Assembly: GCA_964423505.1 (NCBI GenBank)
Contig: CAYREX010000002.1
Span: 62,001-126,000 of the forward strand
DNA length: 64,000 nt
Direction of reading: 5' to 3'
Source of the DNA: CAYREX01 sp964423505
Lineage (GTDB): Bacteria > Fermentibacterota > Fermentibacteria > Fermentibacterales > JCC-6
In this document: in pieces, positions 27,157 to 35,383 of the stretch
Layout: the number at the start of each line of letters is the position of its first letter
How positions within the stretch are numbered: position 1 is the stretch's first letter
Position numbers and translations under genes: made by a program
Notes under the pieces: generated by a model
Database searches by the model: none
Told to the model about the DNA's origin: nothing
What the model saw: the letters and a program-made list of their open reading frames with translations, nothing else

Positions 27157-28757
27157 CCTCGCCCCCCCCTCCGGGCCAGGGCTGAGCGGACCTTGCCGGT
27201 CATCTCCGCGAGGGTCTCCGAGCCGAGCATCCTCGCCGCGAGGGCGTACACCAGGAGCGACGGTACGGCCCATGCGGCCAGGTGGAGCAGCCGCGACGCG
27301 AACGGCGCGTCGAGGCCGACCGGAAGGAGCCACCTCATGCCGAGCAGCGCGCCGGTCATGAGGGCGCCCGCGCCCAGGTGCCTTCCCATCTCCAGCGCTA
27401 TCCTCCCTCCCCCTATCGGTCCGGTATACCTCTTCAGGAAGTAGGCGTACATCAGGGTCTTGCCGGTGGAGGACACGGTGGTCGCCAGGGCCAGGCCCCC
27501 GATGCCGAGCGGGCCTATGAGGATGAAGTTCAGCAGCACGTTCACGATGAGCCCCCACACGCCTATCACGACCGTGGTGACCGTGTGCTGCACCGCGTAG
27601 AAGGCCCGCAGCAGCATGACCCCGATGCCGTACTGGGCCAGCCAGGGAGCGTAGAAGGCCAGGGCGTAGCCGACCAGCCTGGAGTTCTCGGAGGTGAAGC
27701 TGCCCCGCTGGAACATCACGGAGACGATCGGCGCCGCAAGAACGGTCAGCAGTATCGACATGGGGAGCATCATCAGCGAGACCCTGCCTAGGTGCGCGTG
27801 CATCTTCCGCTTCAGGCTGTCCATGTCCATCCTGGCCGCCTGCCGCGAGAAGCTGACGTCGGCCAGCGTGGCCAGGGGCAGTATCAGCACGCCCAGCGCT
27901 ATGTTCTTTATCCTGTCCGCGTAGGTGAGCGCCGTGACGGAGTCGACGTCCAGGAGCGATGCCAGCATCTTGTCCGTGACCGGCCCCAGGAACCCGAAGA
28001 GCACCCCTATGACCACCGGGGAGGCCATCCGGACCAGCTTCATGAAGTCGGGGTCCATCGGGCTCACCACTCTCCTGAACCTGAACCCGACCTTCAGGGC
28101 GAAGAAGAGGGCGAGCAGGAAGGAGAGGCAGACGGAGACCAGGCTGGCCACGGGAAGCACGATTATGCCGGCCCCCATCAGCTCCCTCCCGGCGACCAGG
28201 ACCACGAGGGCGAAGAGGACCTCGCTGGCGATGCCTATGGCCCGGAGACCGTAGCGCCTGTGGTAGGTCAGCAGGCCCAGCAGGAAGCCCTTTATGGTGC
28301 TCAGGACCATCACCGGCAGCATTATGCGGAGCATCAGGGCGGAGAGCGTGCGGGTGTCCGGGGCGAGGCCGGGGCCCATGAGCGACACGACCGACCGGCC
28401 CTCCAGGAAGAGCAGGACCACCAGGGCGGAGCCGATGATGGTCACCCAGACCATTATCCGGCTCAGCAGGCGGTCGGCCGCCTCCCTGCCGCGGCTCTCC
28501 ATCACGTCCGACAGGACCGGGATGAAGCTGGTGCCCACGGAGTCGGCTATGACCTGCTGGACCAGCAGAGTGACTATGTGGGCCACGGCGAAGGCGTCGG
28601 TCTGCCAGGAGAGGCCGAAGTAGCCCGCTATGAGCATCTGCTTCACGTAGGTGAGGACGGCCACCGACATGCGGCCCATCGAGAGCAGCGAGAAGCCGGT
28701 CCCCTGTCCCTTGGAGGAGGCCAGCCAGGCTATCCCCTTCGGGAGGGGGCGGCTCAT
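27153..28757 (-). CDS. MurJ/MviN-family lipid-linked intermediate flippase
   Basis: This 534-residue integral membrane protein of the MOP exporter superfamily has about 14 hydrophobic segments. The N-terminus (FSLLSMGRMSVAVLTYVKQMLIAGYFG, then WQTDAFAVAHIV) and the middle (RRYGLRAIGIASEVLF, SLLDVDSVTALTYADRIKN) are typical of MurJ/MviN. MurJ flips lipid II, while other family members flip polysaccharide intermediates. Its position between an O-antigen-ligase-like gene and a glycosyltransferase suggests the latter role here, but a housekeeping MurJ cannot be excluded. It overlaps both neighbours by 4 bases. Confidence 0.9.
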   Translation of the reverse strand: MSRPLPKGIAWLASSKGQGTGFSLLSMGRMSVAVLTYVKQMLIAGYFGLSWQTDAFAVAHIVTLLVQQVIADSVGTSFIPVLSDVMESRGREAADRLLSRIMVWVTIIGSALVVLLFLEGRSVVSLMGPGLAPDTRTLSALMLRIMLPVMVLSTIKGFLLGLLTYHRRYGLRAIGIASEVLFALVVLVAGRELMGAGIIVLPVASLVSVCLSFLLALFFALKVGFRFRRVVSPMDPDFMKLVRMASPVVIGVLFGFLGPVTDKMLASLLDVDSVTALTYADRIKNIALGVLILPLATLADVSFSRQAARMDMDSLKRKMHAHLGRVSLMMLPMSILLTVLAAPIVSVMFQRGSFTSENSRLVGYALAFYAPWLAQYGIGVMLLRAFYAVQHTVTTVVIGVWGLIVNVLLNFILIGPLGIGGLALATTVSSTGKTLMYAYFLKRYTGPIGGGRIALEMGRHLGAGALMTGALLGMRWLLPVGLDAPFASRLLHLAAWAVPSLLVYALAARMLGSETLAEMTGKVRSALARRGGRG

Positions 28758-30196
28758 CTTCCCGCCGGCTGGAGGGGGCGCGCGGCCAGGGCGCAGAGTA
28801 TGCCGGTGACCGACCAGAAGAGGCCGTTCACCTGTGGCCAGTTGAGGTGGTTGTCCACGAGCTGGTGCCCCGCGAAGACGACGAGCCCGGCCATGATGGC
28901 GAAGACGGTGATGTCGCGGTACCTCCGGTAGGCCATGGCGAAGGCGCGCACAACCCCTGCAGCGAGCAGGAGCAGCGCCGCTAGCGAGATGATGCCGCCC
29001 TTGACCGCGTGGTTGAAGACCAGGCTGTTCAGTCCGCCGAAGTGGACTATCTCCCGGTAGCTCGCGGTGTGCCTCACCTCCCAGAAGCTGTAGAGGCTGG
29101 TCCCTCCCCAGTAGAACTCCCTCGCGCCCCAGCCGACTCCGGTGACCGGCGCCTCCGAGAACTGCCTCATGAAGCCCCTGTAGGAGACCGCCCTGTGGAG
29201 CAGGGTCGGCTGGTAGAGGGCCTCCTCCGGCGACATGAAGAAGCTGAGCTGGCGCTCGAAGACCTCGGCGCTCTGCAGGAGGACCAGCACGAATATCAGG
29301 CCGATCGCGACCGGGACCCACACCTTACGCCTGAAGTGGTAGAAGAGAACGGCGGCCGAGCCGGCGAAGACCATTGCCAGCCCGGCCCTCGAGAACGTGT
29401 ACAGCACGCCCAGGACGCCGCCGGCAATGGCGGCCATGGAGACTATCCTCCAGCCGGTGCTCCGCTCGCGGAGCATGAGGGCGACCGCGATGGGGACCAT
29501 TATCTCCAGGTAGCCGGCGAAGACGTTGGGCTGGCTGAAGAAGCCGCCCACCCTGCCCCTGTAGAGGTAGCCTATGGAGACGTCCACCCTGGTGAAGCCG
29601 GATAGACCCAGGTACTCCACGATGCCGGCGGCGCCCGCCACCAGGAGCGCCAGGACCATCGACCGGAGCATCCGGGTGAGGCGGCGGTCGGAGTCGCAGT
29701 AGTCGGCGACCATCAGGGCCATGGGAAAGGCCAGGAAGGTGCTGCTCCCCTCCCGGAGCGCGTTCAGCGGGTACTGCCCCAGGAAGTGGACCGACACGGC
29801 CACGCTCGCCGCCTGGAGGAGCATGGCCGCGCCGAAGAGGCGCATGGGGCGGGAGACACCGCCCACGGGCTCGTCCCAGGCGAGCTTCATCGTCAGCCAG
29901 ACGGCGAAGAGACCGAACACCGCCAGCGTGGACATGGCCGGTGTGAAGCCGCCGAGCGGGACCAGCGACCCTCCGAGGACGAAGACGAAGGGCATCGCCG
30001 GCACCCACCTGACCGGGTCGGGGACCGCGGCCACGAAGCCGGCCAGCGCGACGCAGAGCAGCAGGGGAAGCCTGAAGTCGCCGGGGAAGAAGAAGTAGAG
30101 ACCGAACCATGCGCCGGTCAGGAGCAGGAGCAGCAGTACCCCCCCGGGGCCGAGCCTGCATACTCCAGCCCTTAGCGTCGACCGCCCTTCGCTCAC
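28754..30196 (-). CDS. O-antigen ligase/polymerase-like membrane protein (Wzy/WaaL-type)
   Basis: From GTG 30196 this 480-residue protein has about ten to twelve hydrophobic helices. A large periplasmic loop near residues 280-370 contains HRAVSYRGFMRQFSEAPVTGVG, matching the O-antigen ligase family (PF04932-like) region with conserved R and G residues. It would join or polymerise lipid-linked glycans in the periplasm. The frame is open further upstream to 30325, but that overlaps the zinc-ribbon gene. GTG 30196 sits just after that gene's stop (30201), with GAGGAG upstream. Confidence 0.87.
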   Translation of the reverse strand: MSEGRSTLRAGVCRLGPGGVLLLLLLTGAWFGLYFFFPGDFRLPLLLCVALAGFVAAVPDPVRWVPAMPFVFVLGGSLVPLGGFTPAMSTLAVFGLFAVWLTMKLAWDEPVGGVSRPMRLFGAAMLLQAASVAVSVHFLGQYPLNALREGSSTFLAFPMALMVADYCDSDRRLTRMLRSMVLALLVAGAAGIVEYLGLSGFTRVDVSIGYLYRGRVGGFFSQPNVFAGYLEIMVPIAVALMLRERSTGWRIVSMAAIAGGVLGVLYTFSRAGLAMVFAGSAAVLFYHFRRKVWVPVAIGLIFVLVLLQSAEVFERQLSFFMSPEEALYQPTLLHRAVSYRGFMRQFSEAPVTGVGWGAREFYWGGTSLYSFWEVRHTASYREIVHFGGLNSLVFNHAVKGGIISLAALLLLAAGVVRAFAMAYRRYRDITVFAIMAGLVVFAGHQLVDNHLNWPQVNGLFWSVTGILCALAARPLQPAGR

Positions 30197-30200
30197 CCGG

Positions 30201-30482
30201 TCAGGGCTCCTCGCCGAAGAGTCGCCTGAAGCGCTCCCTGGCGTTTCCGGAGGAGCCGTGGGACGAGTCCGGGGGGACGGTGTTGGGCATGAACTCCTCG
30301 CAGTAGTTTCGCTCCCCGCGGTCACGGACCGGGTCGGTGGTCATGGACCTGCATCTCCCGGCGGAGGCGTCGTAGACTGCGCACTGCGTGCAGGAGTGGA
30401 GCCATATCCCGCACCTCTCGCACACCGCCTTGAAGCCAACGGTACCCGGTCCGTTGTCGTGGCCGCAGCCCCTGCAGATCAT
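30201..30482 (-). CDS. small zinc-ribbon protein, unknown function
   Basis: This 93-residue protein begins MICRGCGHDNGPGTVGFKAV and has cysteine pairs CxxC (C3, C6), CERC (C21, C24), then CTQC, C and C further on. That is enough ligands for two zinc sites. The C-terminal 30 residues are polar with a basic RERFRRLFGEE end. The ATG overlaps the TGA of the Gre-like gene (ATGA), and the gene lies just before the O-antigen-ligase-like start. No family is recognised; zinc binding is inferred from the cysteines. Confidence 0.78.
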   Translation of the reverse strand: MICRGCGHDNGPGTVGFKAVCERCGIWLHSCTQCAVYDASAGRCRSMTTDPVRDRGERNYCEEFMPNTVPPDSSHGSSGNARERFRRLFGEEP

Positions 30483-32560
30483 CGCTCCCCCACCTCCTCC
30501 AGCACCGTTATCTCGTCCACTCTCCAGCACCCGCCGTCGGGCAGCGTGACGGTGTCCCCCGGCCCCCTGCCGAGCAGGGCCGCCCCGAGAGGAGCCATGT
30601 AGTTGACCCTGCCATCCTCCGGAGAGGCCTCCAGCGGTCCTACGATGTCCAGCGACCTGGTGCCCTCCTCGGAGGAGAGGACTACCCCGGTGCCCGGAGA
30701 GACCACCGAGTCGCTTATCTCCCCTTCCGGGTACGGCCTGAGCCGCTGCATCTCCTCGCCCCACCTGGCCAGCCTGTCCAGGAGCAGGTCGCGCCGCTCG
30801 ATGGCCGCCGCGTACTCCGCGTTCTCGGAGAGGTCGCCGTGGGAGGCCGCCTCGGCTATGGCATCCGCCGCCCGCGGGATGAGCACGCTGCGAAGCTCCT
30901 CCGCATCGGCCTGTCGCCGGGCTATCGCCTCCCTGGAGTCGAAGAGCGCCTCCCCCTCCCAGAAGTGCCTCTTCCTCCCCCTCTCCGACTTGGACTCCAG
31001 CCTTCCTGCCAGCTCCCGCCCGACCGCCAGGACCAGCCCCCCCTTCTGGGCCGGAGCGCTCCCCTCCAGGTTGTCCCGCATGGTGGAGAGGGTCCTCCGG
31101 TCGCAGCCGGCCAGGTATGTCTCCAGCTCCCTGCGCAGCCTCCCGGTCAGGAGGGAGGCTATGCGCTTCTGTGTCTCCGCCCTGGCGAAGAGCAGGTTCT
31201 CCAGCATGAGCTCCACCGGGTCGCCCTCGACCGGGGGGAGCCGGACGCCTTCTCCCGACTCCGGGATGCCGCTCCTGTACTCCAGGCTCCAGAGGAACCG
31301 GTCCACTTCGCTCCTGCTCTCCGCCGCGGCCTTCATGGCGTCGCGGAAGAGCTCCCGGTCCGACTCCCGCAGGAGGTCCATGGAGACGACCCACATGCGC
31401 CTCTTCAGAAGGCCGGTCAGGGCCAGCTTCTCCCCCCTGTCCGCGCCGGACGCCAGGAAGACCTCCAGGTAGCGCCTTCGGCACGGAGCCGAGCGGATCT
31501 CGCCCAGCGCCCTGGCGGCGCGCACCGCGGTGGGCTCGAGGAAGCGCTCGCCCCTTCCGCCCAGCAGCTCCGTCAGCTCGAACAGGGAGCCGGTCTCCGG
31601 GCTCCTGGAGGACTCGACCGCCTTCAGGGCCTCCCCGGTCTCGGGCTCCGCAGGGGCGCCGGCGGAGCGCAGCAGGGCCCTTACCTCCAGAACCATGTCG
31701 GAGACGGACATCCCGCTGTCCGACACTATCCCGAGCACCCTCTCCGGGAGGGGCACCGAGCCGAGCGCGGGGACTATCCTGTCACCCATGTCCTCGTACT
31801 CGGAGGATGAGGAGGCCGCCCTCCGGAGCGACCTCCAGGAGGAGGTCGCCTCCAGGCCTTCAGGCAGGACGGCCTCCAGGTCCTCCCTGGTGACCTGGCC
31901 GCTTTCGGAGCCGCGCTCCTCGAGCAGCCTCCCCAGCAGCTCCTCCGGCCTCTCCCGCAGCAGTCCGGCAAGCGCGTCCGGGTCCCGCCAGCGCATCACC
32001 ATCAGGGAGCCGGGCTCGAGCGGTACCGTAGTATCCAGCGCGACCTCCAGCATCATGTCGTGGTTGCGGGCCTTCTCGAAGTCCACCGTGATGGACTTCC
32101 TGCTGACCCTCCGCACCTCTCCGGTGCCGAAGGTCCCGTGGTGGAGGAACCCGCCATCGCGGTAGGTCATGAGGCGGCCGAACGCCCGCCACCCCTGGGA
32201 GACGTCCGTACCCTTACGGGAGAGGCCGCTGCGCGCCAGGAAGAGCTCCAGCGGCTGGAGCATGAGATGCTCGTCCCGCAGCGACTCCACCAGGGCGCGC
32301 CTCAGCGGCTCCATCTTCCCGAAGAGCGGGGCCGCGCCGCGCAGCAGCACCGGGAGCCTCTCGTCGCCCTCCGCATCGAGCTCCTCGATGGCAAGCTCCA
32401 GGAGGCTCTCCGCCAGGTCCCTGCTGTCCGCGTCGAACAGCAGCCGGAGCACCTCGGCCATCTGCGTGCCGTCAATGGAGCCGGCGGACATCTCCTCCAA
32501 CCAGAGGTCTCCGACCTCCCCGACCCGTCCCGCCCTTGCTGATTCGAGAGCTCTGGACAA
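30479..32560 (-). CDS. greA: Gre-family transcription elongation factor with long N-terminal extension
   Basis: This 693-residue protein ends with a GreA/GreB domain of about 160 residues. The coiled-coil tip AASHGDLSENAEYAAAIERR holds the acidic residues that stimulate transcript cleavage by RNA polymerase, and a C-terminal FKBP-like part includes VVSPGTGVVL and APLGAALLGRGPGDTV. The N-terminal about 530 residues are helical and unlike ordinary GreA (about 158 residues); a long N-terminal extension is also known in Chlamydiae. TTG 32560 preceded by GGAGG is the best start (longer open frames lack such a site). It heads the operon that continues with the zinc ribbon and polysaccharide genes. 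Confidence 0.88.
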   Translation of the reverse strand: MSRALESARAGRVGEVGDLWLEEMSAGSIDGTQMAEVLRLLFDADSRDLAESLLELAIEELDAEGDERLPVLLRGAAPLFGKMEPLRRALVESLRDEHLMLQPLELFLARSGLSRKGTDVSQGWRAFGRLMTYRDGGFLHHGTFGTGEVRRVSRKSITVDFEKARNHDMMLEVALDTTVPLEPGSLMVMRWRDPDALAGLLRERPEELLGRLLEERGSESGQVTREDLEAVLPEGLEATSSWRSLRRAASSSSEYEDMGDRIVPALGSVPLPERVLGIVSDSGMSVSDMVLEVRALLRSAGAPAEPETGEALKAVESSRSPETGSLFELTELLGGRGERFLEPTAVRAARALGEIRSAPCRRRYLEVFLASGADRGEKLALTGLLKRRMWVVSMDLLRESDRELFRDAMKAAAESRSEVDRFLWSLEYRSGIPESGEGVRLPPVEGDPVELMLENLLFARAETQKRIASLLTGRLRRELETYLAGCDRRTLSTMRDNLEGSAPAQKGGLVLAVGRELAGRLESKSERGRKRHFWEGEALFDSREAIARRQADAEELRSVLIPRAADAIAEAASHGDLSENAEYAAAIERRDLLLDRLARWGEEMQRLRPYPEGEISDSVVSPGTGVVLSSEEGTRSLDIVGPLEASPEDGRVNYMAPLGAALLGRGPGDTVTLPDGGCWRVDEITVLEEVGER

Positions 32561-32641
32561 TCTTCCTCCCTGTCTGGAGTGGAGTATCGAAGATAACAGC
32601 GTGGAAGGGCTCTCGGAAGAGAACCCGGGGAGGTGCCCCAG

Positions 32642-33538
32642 ATGAGCGACGGGTCCCGGGAGGACGGGAACAGGATGGACCGGAGGCAGTTCCTGGGCCG
32701 TGCCGGCCGGCTGGGCGGGGCGGTCCTGCTCACCGGGATGGCCGGCAGGGCCCTGGCCGGTGAATGGGAGCAGGGTATGGAGGATCACTGGAGCGCCGGC
32801 AGCTTCCGGCAGGACTGCGTCGACGCCTCCCGGGAGGCGGAGGGGATAATCAGGGCCAGGCTCGACGGCACCTGGAGCGAGCTGGAGACGGTGGAGCTCC
32901 CGGAGGCCTTCCTCGACTGGAACCTCTCGGCCAGGCGGGAGGTGCTTGACAGCATCTCGCAGATGCTCGGCGGCCGGGGCGGCCCCCCCTCCCTCGCAGG
33001 TCCCCACAACGCGGCCATGGCCACCACCGGCGCGCTCAGGGCGGACAGCCGCCTCAGGGTGAACAACGCCTTCAAGGGCATGGGCCTCTGCCCGAGGCGG
33101 GACCTGATAGGAGACGTCATGGAGGACATGCAGGCGGCGATGGGCTCCGGGATGGACCGGCGCCTGGAGATGCTGGACGAGCTCTACTCGGACCCGGGGA
33201 ACTTCGACCTGACCAAGATGGTATCGCTGGAGCTATACACCACGGAGGAGTTCGAGACGCACACCTTCCTGAACCTGATGGAGCATCCGGCAACCTCGCT
33301 CGTCTTCCTCGACAGCAGCTCCTACGAGGTCAGGGGAATAGGCCAGCTGGTCTCCCCCGGCGACCCGGAGGCCGGTGCTTACGCGCGCGACATCGTCGAC
33401 TACACCAACATGGCCCACTCCTTCTTCCACGGCGAGTTCCCCAGGCTCTTCCCCGGGATACTCGTACACGTGACGGCGGTGTTCGACAACTCCCCCGGCA
33501 CCGGCAGGGGTGTCAGGATAGCCCCCGAGCTGACCTGA
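32642..33538 (+). CDS. Tat-exported protein, unknown function
   Basis: This 298-residue protein has a twin-arginine signal (MDRRQFLGRAGRLGGAVLL, then AGRALAG), so it is folded before export. The mature part is helical, with EAEGIIRARLDGTWSELETV and a cysteine-bearing NNAFKGMGLCPRRDLIGDVM. It has no recognised domain. ATG 32642 is preceded by GGGGAGG, which favours it over GTG 32633. It is divergent from the Gre-like gene and followed by a HAD phosphatase 51 bases later. Tat export often means a bound cofactor; no cofactor motif is visible. Confidence 0.85.
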   Translation: MSDGSREDGNRMDRRQFLGRAGRLGGAVLLTGMAGRALAGEWEQGMEDHWSAGSFRQDCVDASREAEGIIRARLDGTWSELETVELPEAFLDWNLSARREVLDSISQMLGGRGGPPSLAGPHNAAMATTGALRADSRLRVNNAFKGMGLCPRRDLIGDVMEDMQAAMGSGMDRRLEMLDELYSDPGNFDLTKMVSLELYTTEEFETHTFLNLMEHPATSLVFLDSSSYEVRGIGQLVSPGDPEAGAYARDIVDYTNMAHSFFHGEFPRLFPGILVHVTAVFDNSPGTGRGVRIAPELT

Positions 33539-33589
33539 CGGCCGTTGAGCCCGGGGATACCGCGCCTCCCGGACGGAGAGCCGCCGGAC

Positions 33590-34246
33590 ATGGTCTTCGT
33601 GGACCTGGACGGCACCCTGGTGGACCTCTCAACCGAGAAGCTCCTGCTGGCCCGGCTCGTCCGCTCCGGCAGCATAGGGACGCTCGCCCTTCTCGGCTTC
33701 CTTCTCGCCTATGCCCTCCATCCGGCCCGCACGCTGCGGCAGGGAAAGGGATGGAACAGGACCTACCTGAGGGGCCTGGGGGAGGGGGACCTCGTGGAGC
33801 AGGCGCGCGGCGTCGGCGATGAGATAGCGGCCGGCAGGATGAGGCCATGGACGAGGGGAGCCGTGGAAGGACTCTCCGGGGCCGGATGCAGGACCGTCAT
33901 CATGACCGCCTCCCTGGAGCCGCTCGCCGGGAGCGTGGTCCGCGACCTCCCGGTCGACCTGCTGGTGGCAAGCAGGCCGGAGGTCCGCGGCGGCAGGCTG
34001 ACCGGCAGGCTGGACGGGCCCAGGCCCTGGGGTCGCAACAAGAGGGAGCTGGCAGCGGAGGAGTGCCGGAGGAGCGGCATACCGATGGAGAGATGCATGG
34101 CCGCAGGGGATTCCTGGTCGGACCGGTTCGTCATGCAGGCATGCGGGGGCGCCGTCGCGGTCTGCCCCGACCGCAGGCTCCTGGGGCTCGCCCGGGAGCA
34201 TGGCTGGACGGTGCCGGTCGGGGGAGAGCACGCGAGATGGGCGTGA
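33590..34246 (+). CDS. HAD superfamily phosphatase (HAD-IB, SerB-like)
   Basis: This HAD-family phosphatase of 218 residues has motif I FVDLDGTLVD (nucleophile D), motif II VIMTASLEP, motif III lysine NKRELAAEECR and motif IV AAGDSWSDRFVM. The cap between motifs I and II fits the HAD-IB subclass of phosphoserine phosphatase-like enzymes, so the most likely activity is dephosphorylation of a small metabolite. ATG 33590 follows GGAGAG with 9 bases between. The frame is open back to TTG 33545, but no ribosome binding site supports it. Overlap with the next gene suggests coupling. Confidence 0.87.
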   Translation: MVFVDLDGTLVDLSTEKLLLARLVRSGSIGTLALLGFLLAYALHPARTLRQGKGWNRTYLRGLGEGDLVEQARGVGDEIAAGRMRPWTRGAVEGLSGAGCRTVIMTASLEPLAGSVVRDLPVDLLVASRPEVRGGRLTGRLDGPRPWGRNKRELAAEECRRSGIPMERCMAAGDSWSDRFVMQACGGAVAVCPDRRLLGLAREHGWTVPVGGEHARWA

Positions 34247-35187
34247 GGGCGCTGGGTGCATTCTCGGGGGGGCTGGACAGCATGCTGGCCGCGCTGCTCC
34301 TCCGCGATCAGGGGATAGAGGTGGAGCTGGTCACCTTCCACAGCCCCTTCTTCTCCTCCCGGTCTGGCAGGGAGGGCGCGGAGCGGCTGGGTATGCCCCT
34401 CCGTACCGTCGACATGACCGGCGTCATCATGGAGCTGCTCGAGGAGCCGCCCAGCGGCTTCGGCAGCAACATGAACCCCTGCATCGACTGCCACGCGGCC
34501 ATGGTCCGCATCATCGGCGACATGGCCGCCGCCGAGGGGGCGGACCTGGTCTTCACCGGGGAGGTGCTCGGTCAGAGGCCCATGTCCCAGAACAGGGGCT
34601 CGCTGAACAGGGTCGCCAACCTCTCCGGCTACGGGGACATCCTCCTCCGCCCGCTCTCGGCCAGGCTGCTCGAGCCGACCCGCCCGGAGATGGAGGGGCT
34701 GGTGGACCGGGAGCGCCTGCTCGACCTGAGCGGCAGGGGCAGGAAGCGACAGATGCGGCTCGCCGAGGCCTACGGGATTGACTACGAGACCCCCGGGGGC
34801 GGATGCGTCCTCACGGACCCGGGGTTCTCGAGGAGGCTCCGGGCCCTGATGGAGGCCGGCCTCTTCACGGAGAGGGCCGCCAGGCTCGCCAGGCACGGCA
34901 GGATGTTCAGGCTCGGCCCCTCCTCCGTCGGACTCGTGGGCAGGTCCAGGGGGGACAACCGCGCCCTGGAGCGGGCATCCGGCTCGGAGGGGATCGCCCT
35001 GTCGGACAGGCCCGGGCCGACCGGCATACTGCTGGGCGACCCCTCCGGCCTTCCCCTGCTGGCCTCCCTCGTGGCCAGGTACGGCAAGGTCCCGCCGGGG
35101 GAGACCGCCGAGGTCCTCGTCGAGGGCGGCCCGGCCGTCCTCACCGGCCCGGCGGACGACGAGACCGCATCCAGCCTCTCCGTATAG
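34237..35187 (+). CDS. PP-loop ATP-pyrophosphatase family protein (tRNA thiolation/MnmA-like)
   Basis: This 316-residue protein begins with a PP-loop, GAFSGGLDSMLAALLL (SGGLDS), the ATP-pyrophosphatase motif that adenylates a substrate. A CIDC motif follows (NPCIDCHAAM near residue 87) and the helical FTGEVLGQRPMSQNR block. Together these match proteins often annotated as tRNA (5-methylaminomethyl-2-thiouridylate)-methyltransferase- or ThiI-like. The C-terminal half is unlike classic MnmA, so the exact reaction is open. It overlaps the HAD gene by 10 bases and its N-terminus fits the ATG at 34237. Confidence 0.8.
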   Translation: MGVRALGAFSGGLDSMLAALLLRDQGIEVELVTFHSPFFSSRSGREGAERLGMPLRTVDMTGVIMELLEEPPSGFGSNMNPCIDCHAAMVRIIGDMAAAEGADLVFTGEVLGQRPMSQNRGSLNRVANLSGYGDILLRPLSARLLEPTRPEMEGLVDRERLLDLSGRGRKRQMRLAEAYGIDYETPGGGCVLTDPGFSRRLRALMEAGLFTERAARLARHGRMFRLGPSSVGLVGRSRGDNRALERASGSEGIALSDRPGPTGILLGDPSGLPLLASLVARYGKVPPGETAEVLVEGGPAVLTGPADDETASSLSV

Positions 35188-35383
35188 TCTTCATCGCCAA
35201 CGATATGCGACCTTTTTCTTGACGCGGGCGCCCGTTGGCTTCATCTTCGGGCATCCGACCGAGAGGAAGTGCAACATGACCGGAAAGCTGTCCATCTAGA
35301 GAAATCCGCAGCCGAGGCTGTGTGATCCCGCACCACGATCGCCGCGCGGAGCGGGCCGCGGACCACGGACAGGGCAGGGTCAT
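35188..35383 (+). promoter_or_regulatory. leader region of ABC exporter operon
   Basis: This 196-base gap has TTGACG (35219-35224) 17 bases before CATCTT (35242-35247), a weak promoter match. It also has a mini-frame MTGKLSI (35276-35299) behind GAGAGGAAG. Whether the mini-frame is translated is unknown. The region may carry the promoter of the following four-gene operon. Confidence 0.35.

Noticed and set aside
33545..33589. TTG 33545 as the HAD phosphatase start
   Set aside because: No ribosome binding site and no conserved residues; motif I begins just after ATG 33590.
35276..35299. Mini-frame MTGKLSI before the ABC operon
   Set aside because: It has a plausible ribosome binding site but is only seven codons long, and no attenuator structure could be seen. 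It is mentioned only in the leader entry.
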